Origin: Perca fluviatilis
Taxonomy: Eukaryota; Chordata; Actinopteri; Perciformes; Percidae
DNA: 64,000 bases
Direction: 5' to 3'
Assembly (NCBI RefSeq): GCF_010015445.1
Contig: NC_053112.1
Location: forward strand, 2,074,219 to 2,138,218
In this document: piece after piece, positions 9,916 to 22,634 of the stretch
Layout of the letters: each line of letters begins with the position of its first letter
How positions within the stretch are numbered: the stretch's first letter is position 1
The notes under the pieces: model-generated
Seen by the model: the letters and a program-made list of their open reading frames with translations, nothing else
Database searches by the model: none
Told to the model about the DNA's origin: nothing
Translations under genes and position numbers: made by a program

Positions 9916-12332
9916 TATGTAAATGTTAAAATAATAAGAGGCTATGTGTATTTGGTTTATAGGTTATTGTCTACTTTGTTATTATTTTGTAGAACTCTTG
10001 TTGTATGTTCATACCTGAGAGGGTCCACTGCCATGCCTTTTCCTTTCTTATGGTCCTGGAAAGAGAAAGAGCCAGTTACAGGCAACCCAGACCCAGGCAA
10101 CAGTGGTATATAAATACAGACCTGAAGAGTTGTCTTCATCATCTCCTGCTGGCATCACTTCCTGGAAAGAAGAAGCCAGTTACACACAATAATAAAAACA
10201 ATGATTTGCTGCATTGTGTCAAAATGTTATAGTGTCTCAGTGTGACTTGAGTGTTTATGAAGATATTTGTTCCTCACCAGTTTCATCAGCACTGCATGCA
10301 CAGCATCATTGAGTTCATGTTTGTGCATCTTGAACAGTTTTTCTGTCTCAGTTGTGCACAACATAGAGTAAAGAATGTAACGTTAGAGCCCGGCATCACA
10401 AACAATTACTCTGTGTTAATTCAGAGTTTCAGAGGTAAATGAAGTAGTTTCCTCACCAAGGGCTTTGGGCATTTGTTCAGGTTTATGATCCCAGCATCTC
10501 TTCATCAGTCCTGTCAACTCTGTCAACCCAGCAGCATCACCCTTGATATCGTCCAGCTGTGGGCCGTCTCCCAGTAGAACGCGACTCATCACAATGTTGG
10601 GGTGTGCATTTACATTGGAGGAAGAACTAAAAAAGGCTGTCAGAGTGGCCTTGAGGTTAAATGAAACCTTGGTAATACCTGAATAGACGTCTGGACTGAC
10701 GCTTATGTAAAGGTTCAGGTTAAATCCTGCTAAATGCTACTTGTTGTTGTAAATTTCATTGAGTAGAGCTGCAACAATTCCAAATTTGACTGTACAATTA
10801 ATTGTCTCAGTAATAATTGCAATTAACAATGTAATTTTCTTTTTCAGTCAAATTTTAAAATATTTATTTATGTATCACTTTTTCAAACAAAGTTTTAAAT
10901 GAATCCCCTGATACATCATTTGGATAAATCAATGTTATGTGACCCAGATAATGTAATACCACAAGGACAGAGCCTATAAAGTAAGCCACACCTCTTCATT
11001 ATCAAAAATTATTGAATTCTTCGTTTCATTTCAAATTGACAATTACCATCAACAGTCATATACCTTAGCTAACGATTGCAATGCATTACAGTTAAACAAA
11101 GACTGTGATTACGTGAAAAAATGTGATCATACAATTATGTTACAATTGTTACAGGCCTAGCTTTGAGTTGTAGTAGCAAATACATAAGGAGCAACTAGAA
11201 TACGAGCGTGAAAGTCCACATCCCCTGAACTATATGGTTAAATAGCTCTGCTTTAGTCCATGCAACTTTATTTTACAAGCCATTACTCTACAGCTCAGAG
11301 TCAAGAAAACTAACACGTATAAATTCCTGCCATTCTTGCACCATGTGTCCCAAGGCTCAAGTGAGTAAAACTAAGATAAAATGGTAGAAGATTTTGAGCA
11401 TTGATATTCACTCACAGAACAGTCACTTACATTATGGTTGTTTCCCTGTGACACTGGACCAAAGGAGTATCCTGAAACTGAAAGACAAACAAAGAGAGTT
11501 TCATGTCAGGATTATTATCCATCATAACAATCACACCCTGGTTGATTACTGGCTAGGGTTTGTTGTCATCTGTAAATTAATGCTCATGTGAGAATGAGGA
11601 CATTCAATGACAATAAGGAAATCTGTGCATGAAGTTACCTCACTTTACTCCTCTTCTCTGACAACAATTCCCTGACCTGTTAAAGGACTATGCCAATGCT
11701 AATTCGACTTTCTGTCAAGACTGAACTTATGCTAGACATGGCGCCCAGAGTGATCCCGTCTCCAGTTATTATATGATACTTTTATTCAAGTGCTGGTGTG
11801 ATGCTCTTGTACCTGTAGATATCAAAGGCTCTGGTAGGTTCATACAATACTTCAAAAGCCTCTGGTGGCATGTAATGGATTGTTCCTCCTAGTGGTTCAT
11901 CATCCATGGAAACCTGTGTGACGCTGCAGGAAATCCGGGCAAGGCCAAAATCTGTAAGCTGTAGAGAGAATTAGCAAAGAGAGGAAAGAGTTAGAAGAGG
12001 TTCTTTATTTGGTATCACTTTATTTGAAGGGGTGTGCAGAAGACTGACATGAAACCAATCATGAACATGAAGGAGTCTTCATGAATGTTCATGACTATTT
12101 TAATTAAGAGTTATTTGGTAAAATATGACACTTTTAATGCTAAGTTAGCATTGTTTTAGATGTTTGTGTTATGACAACTTGACATTAACCTAGTCATAAA
12201 GTAAGTCATAAAGAATCTGGAAGCCCCTCTCAGAGAGATATTTAACTCACACCTCTGTAGGATCTGTTATGGCATCCCTGTGGAAGTTTGGGGCATTGAA
12301 CCCTAGTGGGTAATGTTTGAAGTTTCCAATTC

Positions 12333-12720
12333 CAAAGCTGCGGCATGGAGCTGTGGTCTCATATGTGCCTCAAGGGGCTGTAACCCTTGAACATCGTGGT
12401 GATCCCACACCTTTGCCCACGGGGCTCGGTCGGCCAAAGCCTGAAGAAACGGCTTTGCTAACACCGCCACCACCCTGTGGACCCATGACCTACAGGGACG
12501 GTCCTCTGGGTTGGAGGCCTGGGTGTGACAATTGCCGACAAGGCAGACTAGCTTTGAGAACATGAAACGTATCCTCTATGGTGGGGAAGAAGCTAGAGCT
12601 GGTGCAGGAGGTTGAGCGGTACCAGATAGTTATAGTTGGACTCACCTCGACGCGTCCAGAACCACATTCTAACTCCCAGCGCATCAAATAGGGGCGCTTG
12701 GACAGGTCCCTCTAGTGTTT
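12333..12720 (+). repeat. LINE endonuclease fragment in intron 3 of copy 1
   Basis: Read on the plus strand, the part around 12565-12650 is of the form VGKKLELVQEVERYQIVIVG followed by LTSTRPEPH, resembling the N-terminal endonuclease region of fish LINE ORF2. A shorter copy occupies the same intron place in unit 2 (about 29185-29430). Unit 3 reads straight across (about 58548), so it lacks the insertion. Confidence 0.6.
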
Positions 12721-14631
12721 CTTCCTTACGCAAAAAGTGTCCATCAGCGTCAGGACTCTTGGCATCATTTCTTGACTACCCGGGTGTGGACCGATTTAGC
12801 ATCATTTAAAAAAATTATGGTTAACTGACATGGGGCACAAGAACATACATTGTATGTATACAAGAACAGGACATGACTCCGGTCTCCTGAATGAAAGTCC
12901 TGCGTTTGTTTGATCCAATCCAATTAATATCATCTTGTGGGTTTACAATGTGTTTTAGTGTTTTAGTGTCTTTAGTCTTCATAGAGTGTGCAAACTATTA
13001 TAACAGTATAGAGTAAGCATGAGGCCTGGCCTCCCCTCAAAGCCTGGGACTCACCTTGGCATTGAGAGAGTTGTCCACCAGCACGTTTTGGGGCTTCAGG
13101 TTCTGGTGGAGTACGGAATGGGGCAGACTGTGGAGGAAGTTTATACCCAGAGCCACTTGGTGAGCCAGTCTGAAGACCAGCGGCCAGGGTGGAGTTCCCC
13201 TCAATGCTTCCTGTAAGATTGTTTCCAGAGTTACAGATCCACAAATAGTGGAGATAGTGAGCTACACATATAGCCTACACTACCATTCAAAGGTTTGGAA
13301 TATGCTGTTATATTCATATTCTTCTTCCCTGCAATAGTAACTATTTGAACATGTAAACTGTAAAATTCAGACACCAAATGTATTATTTACATAATACAGT
13401 AGTAATACAATAGAGTATTTTTACAGTGGTATTACTCAAAAGCCCTATTCGCACGGGATAAGTATTACCTGGTGACCTCCAGTCATTTGTAATAATCGCG
13501 GAGGTTGTCTGTGATCTTAATCCCGTGCGAATCGGTCATGTCTGCAATTTGTAAAGTAATAATTCCCCCGCAAATGACCTACCATATTTCGCCGAAAACG
13601 GAGGTCCTGTGATAATATTAGTCCCGTGCGAATCGGCATCTCTGTGATTTGGCCAGGATTTGGCGGGGCTTTTTTTTTTTTCAAGGTACCTATTTCCTTC
13701 TTGCGCCTTTTTATCCATCTTTCGCGAACAATGGAGGGTGCGTTGGAGTGTTTTAACAGTGTTTTGGGTGCTGGGTCATGTCGCTATACATATACATTTG
13801 CAGAAAAAGAAAGATGAATAACACCACAAGTGCGAAGACAAAAAGAATGATTAGATGGAGATGGATGACATGTATAGCAGCATGCGGTAAGTATATCTTT
13901 TTTATGTTTGTATCATACATCTAGAGATAACGACATCTCCAAGCAATAGCTTATCAAAAATAATGCACAATCAAGCGAAGGGGCTCACGTTAGAGGTTAA
14001 TGTTACAAATAAATCAAGCGTAAAGCTTGAGCTAATAGATTTTAACCTGGTGAAATGTTTTGTTTTATCCATCTAACCGGACCTTCAACCATACGCAAAA
14101 AGTGTACAGTGCCATATAGTCGCCCATTGAAAACATATTTCCACTGGGCCACAAGAAATGTAATATTTTTATATGGTTATAGTTTATTTTGTAACATATT
14201 TTTGTTTATTTATCATTGCTATCCGTATCTAATAGCCTACATGGCACTTAAATAATAATAGCCTATGAATAATTATAATAAAAATTAATAATAATAATGC
14301 TTGCCCATGTGATACAGTGAAGAATACAGACTACAGTAAAGATATGTAATAAAAATGTGCTACACAAATGCAAGCAATATTGGCATTTTTTTTTTTCTGG
14401 TGGTCTACTTGTATAGTTATAAAGTGTAGTCAGTCAGGGCTGGGTATAGGTATTAACTTTATATTACCTGGAAATCAAAATGTAATTCTTAAATTTCTTA
14501 ATACATGTTATTGTTCTTAATACATGTTATTGTTCTCATTTGAATCGTTTTCTGTATTTAGGTACTTAAATTTGTAAAAAAAAAAAAAAAAAAAAAAGTG
14601 GGCCTTCCTCTGATTTGTATTACTTACGTCT

Positions 14632-15765
14632 GTGTTGAATATTAACTGCAAACTGACATTATGTACTGATGGCCTTCTCTTTTTCATAGCAAATTCATGG
14701 TACATTGAGAGAACAACACGGGAGCGAGGCCCTTCCTTTTGGGAAACAGAGGTGCTCCAGAATTTTCAAGACAATGATTGGTACCTCAACTTCAGGATGC
14801 CCAAAGAGGCCTTCAATATCCTTTGTGACCAGCTGCACCCATACATCAAACCCCAAACTACCAACATGTTAGATCCAATACCTCTAGAGAAGAGGGTAGC
14901 AGTTACAATCTACAAGCTTGCCAGTAATGTTGAGTTCCACGATGTTGCCAACCTGTTTGGTATTGGAACCAGCACCGCCTGTAATATTTTCTGGGAGGTG
15001 TGTGAGGCACTGAGCAAACTCAGGAGGGTTTTTGTGAAGAGGCCAAAAACTGTCCCTGAAGTCCAAGCCATCATTACAGGATTTGAGAGGAAGACAGGAT
15101 TCCCCATGTGTGCTGGGGCTTTGGATGGCACACACATACCAATCATAGCCCCATCGAGCTATCCCACCGACTACTACAACAGAAAAGGATGGTACAGTGT
15201 TCTTCTTCAAGGCCTTGTAGACCACACTTACAGCTTCCTTGATTTTGATGTTGGCTGGCCTGGGAAGTGCCACGATGCATGCACACTTTTTGAGTGTTCA
15301 CGTCTGTGCCGCAAGCTGGAGGATGGTACCTTTTCCCCTCCAGTCAGCAGGAACATCCAAGGGGTCGACATACCTGTCCTGATTGTGACGATTCTGCCTA
15401 CAGCTTGACTAACAACATAATAAAGCCATTTTCCGGAAGGTACAGCGGAGGGGTCCCAGGGCAGCCTGACAACGCCTCCTTGAGCCGCGCGTATCCACGT
15501 TGAACACGCATTTGGCCGCCTAAGGGGTCGTTGGAGATGCATTATGAAAAGAAATGACTGTCAAACCCAAAATGTGAAGTATGTTGTGTCTGCTTGTGTA
15601 GTGTTGCACAACTTCTGTGAAATGCAGAAAGTTGCTTACCAGGAACCCCTGGAAGATGTGTTGGATCAGCCAGAGGCAGGACCAGAGCAGCAGATATTTT
15701 CTGCTCTCTCCCCAGCAGAGCACATCCGGCAGGCCTTAGTAGCCCATATTAATTCAAATAAGTAA
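14632..15765 (+). pseudogene. Harbinger (HARBI1-type) DDE transposase, frameshifted
   Basis: The first 258 codons are open and contain the family's landmarks: FRMPKEAFNILCDQL, the helix-turn-helix segment VANLFGIGTSTACNIFWEV, then GALDGTHIPI with the first catalytic Asp and YYNRKGWYSVLLQGLVDH. GWPGKCHDA follows. Near 15390 the frame shifts into DDSAYSLTNNIIKPF (second Asp region) and near 15500 again into VEHAFGRLRGRW, which holds the catalytic Glu, before ending LVAHINSNK at 15765. Two frameshifts break an otherwise well-preserved enzyme. The true start is uncertain; an ATG near 14800 or an upstream exon is possible. Confidence 0.85.
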
Positions 15766-16229
15766 AGTGCAAGGAAGCTTTGGAAGCTCATACACAAACT
15801 GTGCAGTCAAGACGCACGTGAAATTGAAATCAAACATTTATTTATAGTGCAGAGCATCCTTCATTTCTGAACTTGGCAATTCACATAAGTTTGAAGTTTT
15901 ATTCAACTTTTTTTTCCAGTGTTTTGATATAAAATAAACATTTTTTACAAAATATAAAATAAATGTGCAAATATTGCTTTCCTAAAAGAAAAAGTCACAT
16001 TCGGGGTTTTTTTAACACCTTTTTCCCTACATAAAATGTGCTAAATATTGTTTTCTGTAGGGAAGCACTGAAACCATACACAAATCAAAATAAAGTGAAA
16101 TAAATAAAATGGTGAACTGCCAGACCTTGTAAACACAATAAATCTAAAAGGCCTAAGAACAAATAATGCTTTCCTGCAAGATGTTAAGGCACAAAAAGCT
16201 AGTTGGGTGGGTCATTGTAGTAGTGCACT

Positions 16230-18273
16230 TTATATGCTGCTGGGGCAGGGGGTCCAGGGTTGTGGATGGAAAGTCCATGCTCTCAGCTGATGGGCGCGTT
16301 GATGAGGTGATGTATAAGGGTAGTAATGTGGGGCTGAAAAAAGTGAATGCTGGGACTGGGGCCTAAAGCACTGAAACATCTGGAGCATTAGCGCCCTGTT
16401 CTCTTCTGCTCTCTTTTCATCAGCTTCCATCTTCTTTATTTCAAATTCTAGACGTTTCCTTTCCAGCTCCATTCTATTTCTCTCTATCTCTTTCTCCCAT
16501 TCAAAACGCTCCCTGTCGTAGTCATGGGTGTTCTCATTTTGCAGGAGACGGTCCAGACCCTTGTCAATTGCCTACATTATCTGTGTTTTTCGCCCCTTTC
16601 TTCTGCGATTTGCTGCAAAGACAAAACAATTATTTCAGCAAATTCCAATGTTACAACCTATAAATACTGGGAACATTCAATGCTACAGTGATTAATTTAA
16701 ATTCCTTTGGTAAGAACTATGTAAAGGTCAATTAATGGTCTGTGAATATACCTTTAGGACATTTCTTTTGTTTACATCTGTGTGCCTGGCAATGTCAGTG
16801 TGCCACATAATGTGCCAAAGTTCAGTTGAGTGATGCACCTGTTAAGAAATGGATGTATTTGAGCTCTCATAATTCCTTTTATTTTTATTCACAATGTGAT
16901 GTGTGGTCTGTATATTATGCTATAATGGTCGTAGGCTACTATAAGCATGGTGAGGGAGACGGTCCTGGGATTTTGTAAGTGCAGGTTTATTGCCGTCCAC
17001 CACAACATAGACCAGACAAGTCTCGTTTCACATCCTATTCTATTCATACATGAAAGTGCACACATAAAGCATCACTGTAGATGATAAAAACAATAAAAGT
17101 TATTATGGGAGCTAAAATACAATTCCCTGCTCTTAGCAGGTGCATCAATCAACTGAACCTAGTGTGTGGTAGTGTACTAAAGGTACATTGACAAAATATT
17201 GATACTTTTAAGTATCATAGTAAAGCTAACCATATCATGCATTCGCTCCTAAGTAACTACCTACATTGGTGAAGCTTATAGAAAACTATTACCAACATGA
17301 GAGCCCACCTTGTGGCTTGGGTTCAGCAGCAGGAGGAGGTGATGCTTTGGAGGCTGAGCCATGACTGGATGCCTCATCCTCTGCATCATTTCCCCTTGAA
17401 GTGTTGTGATCATTAGTGCTCTCAGATGAACCTGCTGAAAACAAAAGAATATCAAACAGGTTCACTCAGTAATGATTTACTATGCTTCTACTTATTTCTT
17501 TATTTAACTATACAGAAGATACAATGTCTACATATAAATTAACACAATATAACGTTACAGTAATATGTACTGTACAGGCCAGTGTAGGCTGCTTACCACA
17601 GTCAGATTCCTCTTCTGAACTCCCCCCGTTATCCATCCTTATGTCTCCGGGGTTGTTCATAGGTCGGCAACCTGTATATAAAAACATTAGAAAACGAATT
17701 TAAAACTAATGTGCTTTGCTGTGGATCAACAATTGGTTGTCTAAATTGTGTGGCATTACTAATGTTAGCATAAAGTTAACATTACTGTACGTTGCTGATA
17801 AAGTGGCTTTTACTGTAGCACGTTTGCATTACGTTAAACTTAAAATAACTTACGTTAGCTGTTGAAAAGGAGAAACGTTTTATAGCGGCTAAACTGGCTA
17901 TTACTGTGCCATGTGTTAGCTAGCTGCCAACGTTAGAAGGGAAATGTTGATTAATCTTACCGAGAACAGCGTCCAGTTCATCAAAATAAGGACATTTAAT
18001 GGAGTTTGTTCCGGTCTTCTTGTTGTTTTTGAGGCAATCACGGTACTTTCTTCTCAGGTAGTCCAACCTTTCTTTACACTTGGTCCAATCTCCAAACTCC
18101 TGTATAGACAGGCACCGGAGGACGAGGTCTTGGTAAATATTTTCCCAAACGGTGTGGTTGTGCACCATTTGTTCGAATTGCTTTTGATAACGTGGTTCAC
18201 CCCAAACATCGATTAAAAAGAGTGTCTCCTCACGCGTCCAATGTCGGGTTTTCTTCTTCGCACTAGCAGCCAT
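16230..18273 (-). pseudogene. Harbinger Myb/SANT-like accessory protein, four exons, one stop
   Basis: Exons 17961-18273, 17597-17671, 17309-17431 and 16230-16612 join at GT/AG sites with matching phase 1 boundaries, total 894 bp. The N-terminus, MAASAKKKTRHWTREETLFL, opens a trihelix/Myb-SANT domain (WTKCKERLDYLRRKYRDCLK). An acidic-serine linker and a charged coiled coil (ERKRLEFEIKKMEADEKRAE) follow. In Harbinger elements this second protein binds DNA and assists nuclear import of the transposase. A TAG at 16574-16572 interrupts exon 4 where relatives would have a sense codon, so the copy is probably dead. It shares the element with the transposase, on the opposite strand. Confidence 0.8.
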
Positions 18274-19486
18274 GGTTGAGAAGCGTAAACAAGGAAGTAG
18301 ATGTACGCAAAGTCTTGACGTCACATCCGGGTTCCGGCTTCCGGGAGATATGTCAGTAAATTCGAGTAAAATCACAGGCTTCGCTTATCCCGTTCGAATG
18401 CGCCAGATGAAAATCAGACGTGGGTGGGTAATTTAAAATTCACAGAGGTCCCTAGATAATACTTATCCCGTGCGAATAGGGCTTAAGTAAAATATGAGTA
18501 GTTTTTCCATCCCTGTTTACCTGTAGGGAGGCCAATGATCCTCTCTCCATGAGCTCCAGGACCACACCAAACTGTGTTGACCTGCCAGAGGGCGTTCCAC
18601 CCTTGAAGACCCCTCGGCCGGCCATAACATACCGTATTGCCGTATACTACGCATCATTTTGATCTCATGCAGAAAATCCTTCTCAGTCCTGTGTATGTTT
18701 GCATTATGAGTAATTCAGACAACTTTGTGTAGTTATAAACAGGAAACACTTTGTAAGCGCTTACCCCTCGCCCTGAAGAAGCAGTTTAATGGCCACGTCA
18801 AAGCCCCACTGATGATGCCTGGCTTTGTAGATTTGTCCAAAACCACCAGAGCCAATCTCCTCCCAGTCCCCCAGGCTGGAGTCTTTAACAAACTGTGACA
18901 TAGTTCACTGGAGGAACAAATTATTTGTTATAATCTAACCCTGAGGGCAGTTTTTTTTTAAGTAGCTGTAACATGTGATGTACATGAGAGCCTCTGGCAG
19001 TAATTCATGCAATCCTTTTTCAGATCAATGTTATTTAACTGAGAGAAAATCTACAGAATATTTCAAATAGATATTTTGAATCAGCATGAAGAAACCTTTC
19101 TACTGTCCAGTTAAACAGACACAGCACAATGTCATCAAAGTGATCCTGATTATCAGACATTTACAGATTCCTCTGCTAGGATTCTCACCTGCTGATCTCT
19201 TCAGGTTACTTTACAGACTCTTTCAAACTTTGTGTGTCAAGAAAACACTGGAAAAGATGAAGCTTCTCTTCTCTTCTCTGCTCTTCTCTTCAGTCCAGGT
19301 GTCTGGGGGCGTCTGATCTGATGCCAGCGCTCCTTGTTTAAGTACCGGAGCGCACCTATGACACAGTTTAATTGGAGCTCCTCTCGAAGGTTTGTTCTCT
19401 GAGGTTTCTGTGAACTTCTACCGCAAATAAATAGTCAATTAATATGTTATCAGTTGCAGCATTTATATTTTGGTAAGTTAACCAAA

Positions 19487-19600
19487 TGGGAGGCCTTAAG
19501 CACGGTGTAAATGATTAATGGGAGGCCTTAATCACGGTGCAAATGATCAATGGGAGGCTTTAATCAACAGTGCAAATGATTAATGGGAGGCCATAATCAT
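19487..19600. repeat. About 33-bp tandem repeat, four units
   Basis: The unit is ATGGGAGGCCTTAATCACGG followed by TGCAAATGATTA. Four imperfect copies occur upstream of gene copy 1. The equivalent place upstream of copy 2 (from about 37790) has only one to two units, so array length differs between the duplicates. Confidence 0.75.
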
Positions 19601-19627
19601 GGCACACACACACACACAGATGACATT

Positions 19628-20384
19628 GACTACGTTTACATGCAGCCAATAACCCGTTCAAAACCGGAATATTAGCAATAACCCGGTCGCGCACGGCCAT
19701 GTAAACACCGGCAAAAACACGAATATGCTCATATTCCGGTTTTTAAAAACCCAAATATGCTACCGGGGTTACCCCTTTTCTAACCCGAAAGTTTGGTCAT
19801 GTAAACGCGTATTGGCATATCCCCATCAAAAGGAACATTGATTTGTGTTCTGCGCATGTTCTATTCGCAAGGAATCTTGGTCTTTTGAGTAGAGGAACTT
19901 CTTGTATGCGCCAGAAAACATAGTTATAATAATAATTATATACTATAATAATATAGTTATATATGTCAATGCAGAAAACCTGCGCGCAGTATACCGGAAG
20001 TAAACAAGAAGTAGAGGTAAACATGGCGAGACGCAGCACAGCACCACACTTTTGGAGCGAGGAGGAAACCAATTTCTTTATTAGTGTGGTGAAAACCATG
20101 AATATAATGTCTTTTGTTGACGGCAGAAAGTACCGAGATAGTGAGATTTATAAGAAGGTGACCGAAAAGTTATTGGGTCTTAAGGTTGTCCGTTGGGCTA
20201 CGTCCAGACGCTTAACCGTCGGCGTCGTGCCTACGTTCGGATATTGCCAATTGATTACAAATTCCATGTAGGAGTAACTCTCTCTGCTCACGCATGTAAA
20301 CGGGTTATTCCGAATGTTTCAGAAACCCGAATAGTGACCTTAACCCGACCATAACCCGAAAATTGACAGCTTGTAAACGTAGTC
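19628..20384 (+). mobile_element. Nonautonomous Harbinger-like element with Myb/SANT remnant (copy A)
   Basis: Inverted ends are GACTACGTTTACATGCAGCC and, on the right, the complement-type sequence AGCTTGTAAACGTAGTC. Subterminal AACCCG/CGGGTT words occur repeatedly at both sides. Inside, an open frame begins at 20023 (ATG) with ARRSTAPHFWSEEETNFF, the start of a Myb/SANT-like domain, and is truncated after about 60 residues before running to 20271. It interrupts flanking sequence that is continuous in unit 2. A second copy lies at 33860-34479. Confidence 0.75.
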
Positions 20385-20815
20385 GATGATGTAACATTGA
20401 GTGATAGAGTGAAATTGTAAGTTGTTGTTAATGACTGTTACTTGCTAAACTTTGTTTACTTGAGATGCCAGCTTGTAATCCATTGGAACAATTGATTATA
20501 GATTTAGATTTGAATGAAAAATAATTTTGAATGTTTAAGGTGATTAACAAATAAACAGAAGTGTGAATACCGGAAGGTACACAAAACGTATGGGATTTTT
20601 TGTGTTGTACTGGGTTATATAGTGTATACTTAGTTTCTGTATTTCACAGTATGACTGTTCAGAAGATTGTGGCGTCTGGCAAATTTCACACACAGAAGCC
20701 AGAGTGAAGATACTGACCTCTTCTGAAGAGTTTTTTTTCATCCTCCGTGTCCTCCTTAGTTACTATCAGATGCGTGGAGGAGGGGTGGGGTGGTGCGTGA
20801 TCACAGAAGACTTAT

Positions 20816-20975
20816 TTGGAAGCGCCGACAGTTGTTGTCATTACTTAGAATTCCTCATGGGGGTGACAGAAACTACACACTATAGCTTTAATGGAGTTAC
20901 AAAACAATCAGAGATGCAGATTCCAGGATGCAGGAATAAGGGATTGCATTGCAACTTTATTTTAATAAAGAGGCC
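20816..20975. repeat. Inverted copy of the repeat at window start
   Basis: Reverse complement of 1-186: shared words include TCATTACTTAGAATTCCTCA, GACAGAAACTAC and AATCAGAGATGCAG. No coding sequence. It borders the left edge of segmental unit 2. Confidence 0.6.
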
Positions 20976-21125
20976 AAAAAACTTCCTTAGTTATAACTGC
21001 AACTACCCAACAGTATATAAAGTCAGTATAAAGTTCCAGCTTTGCCAGCCACAACATAAAAGTCATCAACTCATTAATGCATCAATTAGAACACAATCTC
21101 AGATATTATTCTGCAGAGTGAAAAC

Positions 21126-22634
21126 CAGTGTTGTATAAAGTACTAGAAAGCAATACTTGAGTAAAAGTACAAGTATCGTACTAGAAAAAGACTTCGGTAG
21201 AAGTGAAAGTTACCTTTTAGAATATTACTTATGTAAAAGTCTTAAAGTATCTGATATATACTGTACTTCAGTATCAAAAGTAATTTTCTGATATTTAATG
21301 TACTTAAGTATCAAAAGTAAAAGTAAAAGTTGTTTTTTTTAAAAGCAAGCGGTTAGAACTTTTATTGTGGCTTTCTTATAGTAAAGTATAAAGCATATTC
21401 AGGGACGTTTCAAGCACAATTCTCTTAAGTTCAAAGAACAAACAGCATATGTTTAAGCCACTAACATCGCCATTTCTTGCAACACGGGTGTATGACGTTA
21501 TCTTCACCACTACCCTGTTCACCGAGTTCACCACTATTGTTGGGGTGGTTGCAGGGCTCAACATAAAAAAAAATCTCCACTGGCCCCAGGGGCCAGTAGA
21601 TCAGAGTTTTGCTGGCCCCTTCTACATTTTTACTGGCCCTGAAAGAAATATCATAGGTGATATTGGAAAAGGACAAAAAAGCAGGAAAAAAGCTAGCCAC
21701 TGCCACTGGATGTTGTGCCATTAGCAGCAAAGCTAGACCAGGGGTCATCAACTACATTCAAATAAAGAAAATAAAATTATACCTAATACGCATCATCTTG
21801 TCATCTTGATATTTTCACTTTCTTACTAAATTAATGCTATATTTTTTACATTAGTAAGCAAACCCTTGAAAACATGGAAAATCCATAATGATAACTAGAT
21901 AGGCTACTTAACTAGAAAATGATCTCAGATTAGTCCTGTATGCCTAATTTGAAATAAGACGATTCTGTTGCTAAATAATACAACTGGCAACATCAACAAT
22001 GAAGAACTCGTCATTCACGTGCATATTAAGTAGCCACGTGTATTTGTTTTGGTCTTAAAATACATCCATAGGTTTACCGCTCCAGCGAGAGGATGGCTCG
22101 TTTAGAAATCAGCTATGTTTACAAGAGTTTGTCCAAAGTTCAAGATTGGTTGCAAATTAAGACAAACAGACTACAAACGGACATCTTTCATTTTAGCTCG
22201 TTTGTAAAGTCGCCCCGGGCCATCGGGCCATTGCTTATGTCGAGCCTGGTGGTCTACGATAACGGGAGGTCCTCCAGTAGGTGCTCATGCTTCCATGGCG
22301 GTTTCAGTTGTGCGTCCTCCTTTAGCAACAAACAAGCACTGAAATAGAGCGCGCGGCGTGCGGAGCGTGCGTAATGCAATCTAGGAGCAGTGATTCGCCA
22401 AACCTCCCTTATTGCAGTCGCACACATTTCTTCTAATTTTATTTTTTAGTAATGAGTAACAAAGATGCTTAGTGGAAATATAACGGAGTAAAAGTATACA
22501 TTTTATCTAGGAAATGTAGTGGAGTAAAAGTGAAAGTTGACATAAATTTAAATGGCGAAGTAAAGTACAAATATGTGAAATTTCTACTTAAGTACAGTAA
22601 CGAAGTATTTTTACTCCGTTACATTACAACACTG
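21126..22634. mobile_element. hAT element, 1509 bp, with exact 8-bp target duplication
   Basis: The ends are CAGTGTTGTATAAAGTACT and, on the right, TTACATTACAACACTG. The exact duplication GTGAAAAC lies at 21118-21125 and 22635-22642. The unit 1 equivalent at about 6646 reads CTGCAGAGTGAAGACTTTAA without the insertion, a natural empty site. Subterminal AAGTAAAAGTA repeats are dense at both ends. Inside is a GGCCCC/CTGGCC-rich block (21580-21650). No intact transposase was found, so it is nonautonomous. Confidence 0.88.

Larger units (their letters stand above)
13441..18483. mobile_element. PIF/Harbinger transposon in intron 2 of copy 1
   Basis: Terminal inverted repeats AGCCCTATTCGCACGGGATA (left) and its complement (right, ending GCGAATAGGGCT) bound 5043 bp. 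Units 2 and 3 lack it, which marks the empty site inside intron 2 next to exon 2. The flanking triplets are AAA and TAA, an imperfect 3-bp duplication consistent with Harbinger's TWA target. It encodes both proteins expected of the superfamily: a HARBI1-type transposase on the plus strand and a Myb/SANT-like protein on the minus strand. Extra copies of CCCGTGCGAATCGG lie inside the left end (about 13521 and 13623), with a related one near 18386 on the right. Confidence 0.9.
8215..18901 (-). pseudogene. RIPK-like kinase/B30.2 gene, copy 1 (broken)
   Basis: Exon-equivalents by alignment with copies 2 and 3: 18765-18901, 18521-18688, 13055-13210, 11813-11958, 11431-11477, 10457-10609, about 10278-10350, 10122-10161, 10015-10055, 9726-9751 and 8215-8837. 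The glycine loop (GSGGFGQIYKARH), VAIK lysine and DFG are kept. Lesions: exon 2 is 168 rather than 166 bp, a +2 frameshift near 18635-18655; HQD reads HQN in exon 3; the short exon 5 has lost 3 bp net and reads TAA at 11434-11432; the acceptor of exon 6 is AA rather than AG at 10610-10611; and a 12-base deletion removed the acceptor of exon 7. Intron 2 carries a 5-kb Harbinger element. The B30.2 exon is still open, so a B30.2-only transcript cannot be excluded. Assembly error could explain one lesion but not all. Confidence 0.85.

Noticed and set aside
14884..15273. 129-residue minus-strand frame
   Set aside because: Antisense shadow of the Harbinger transposase.
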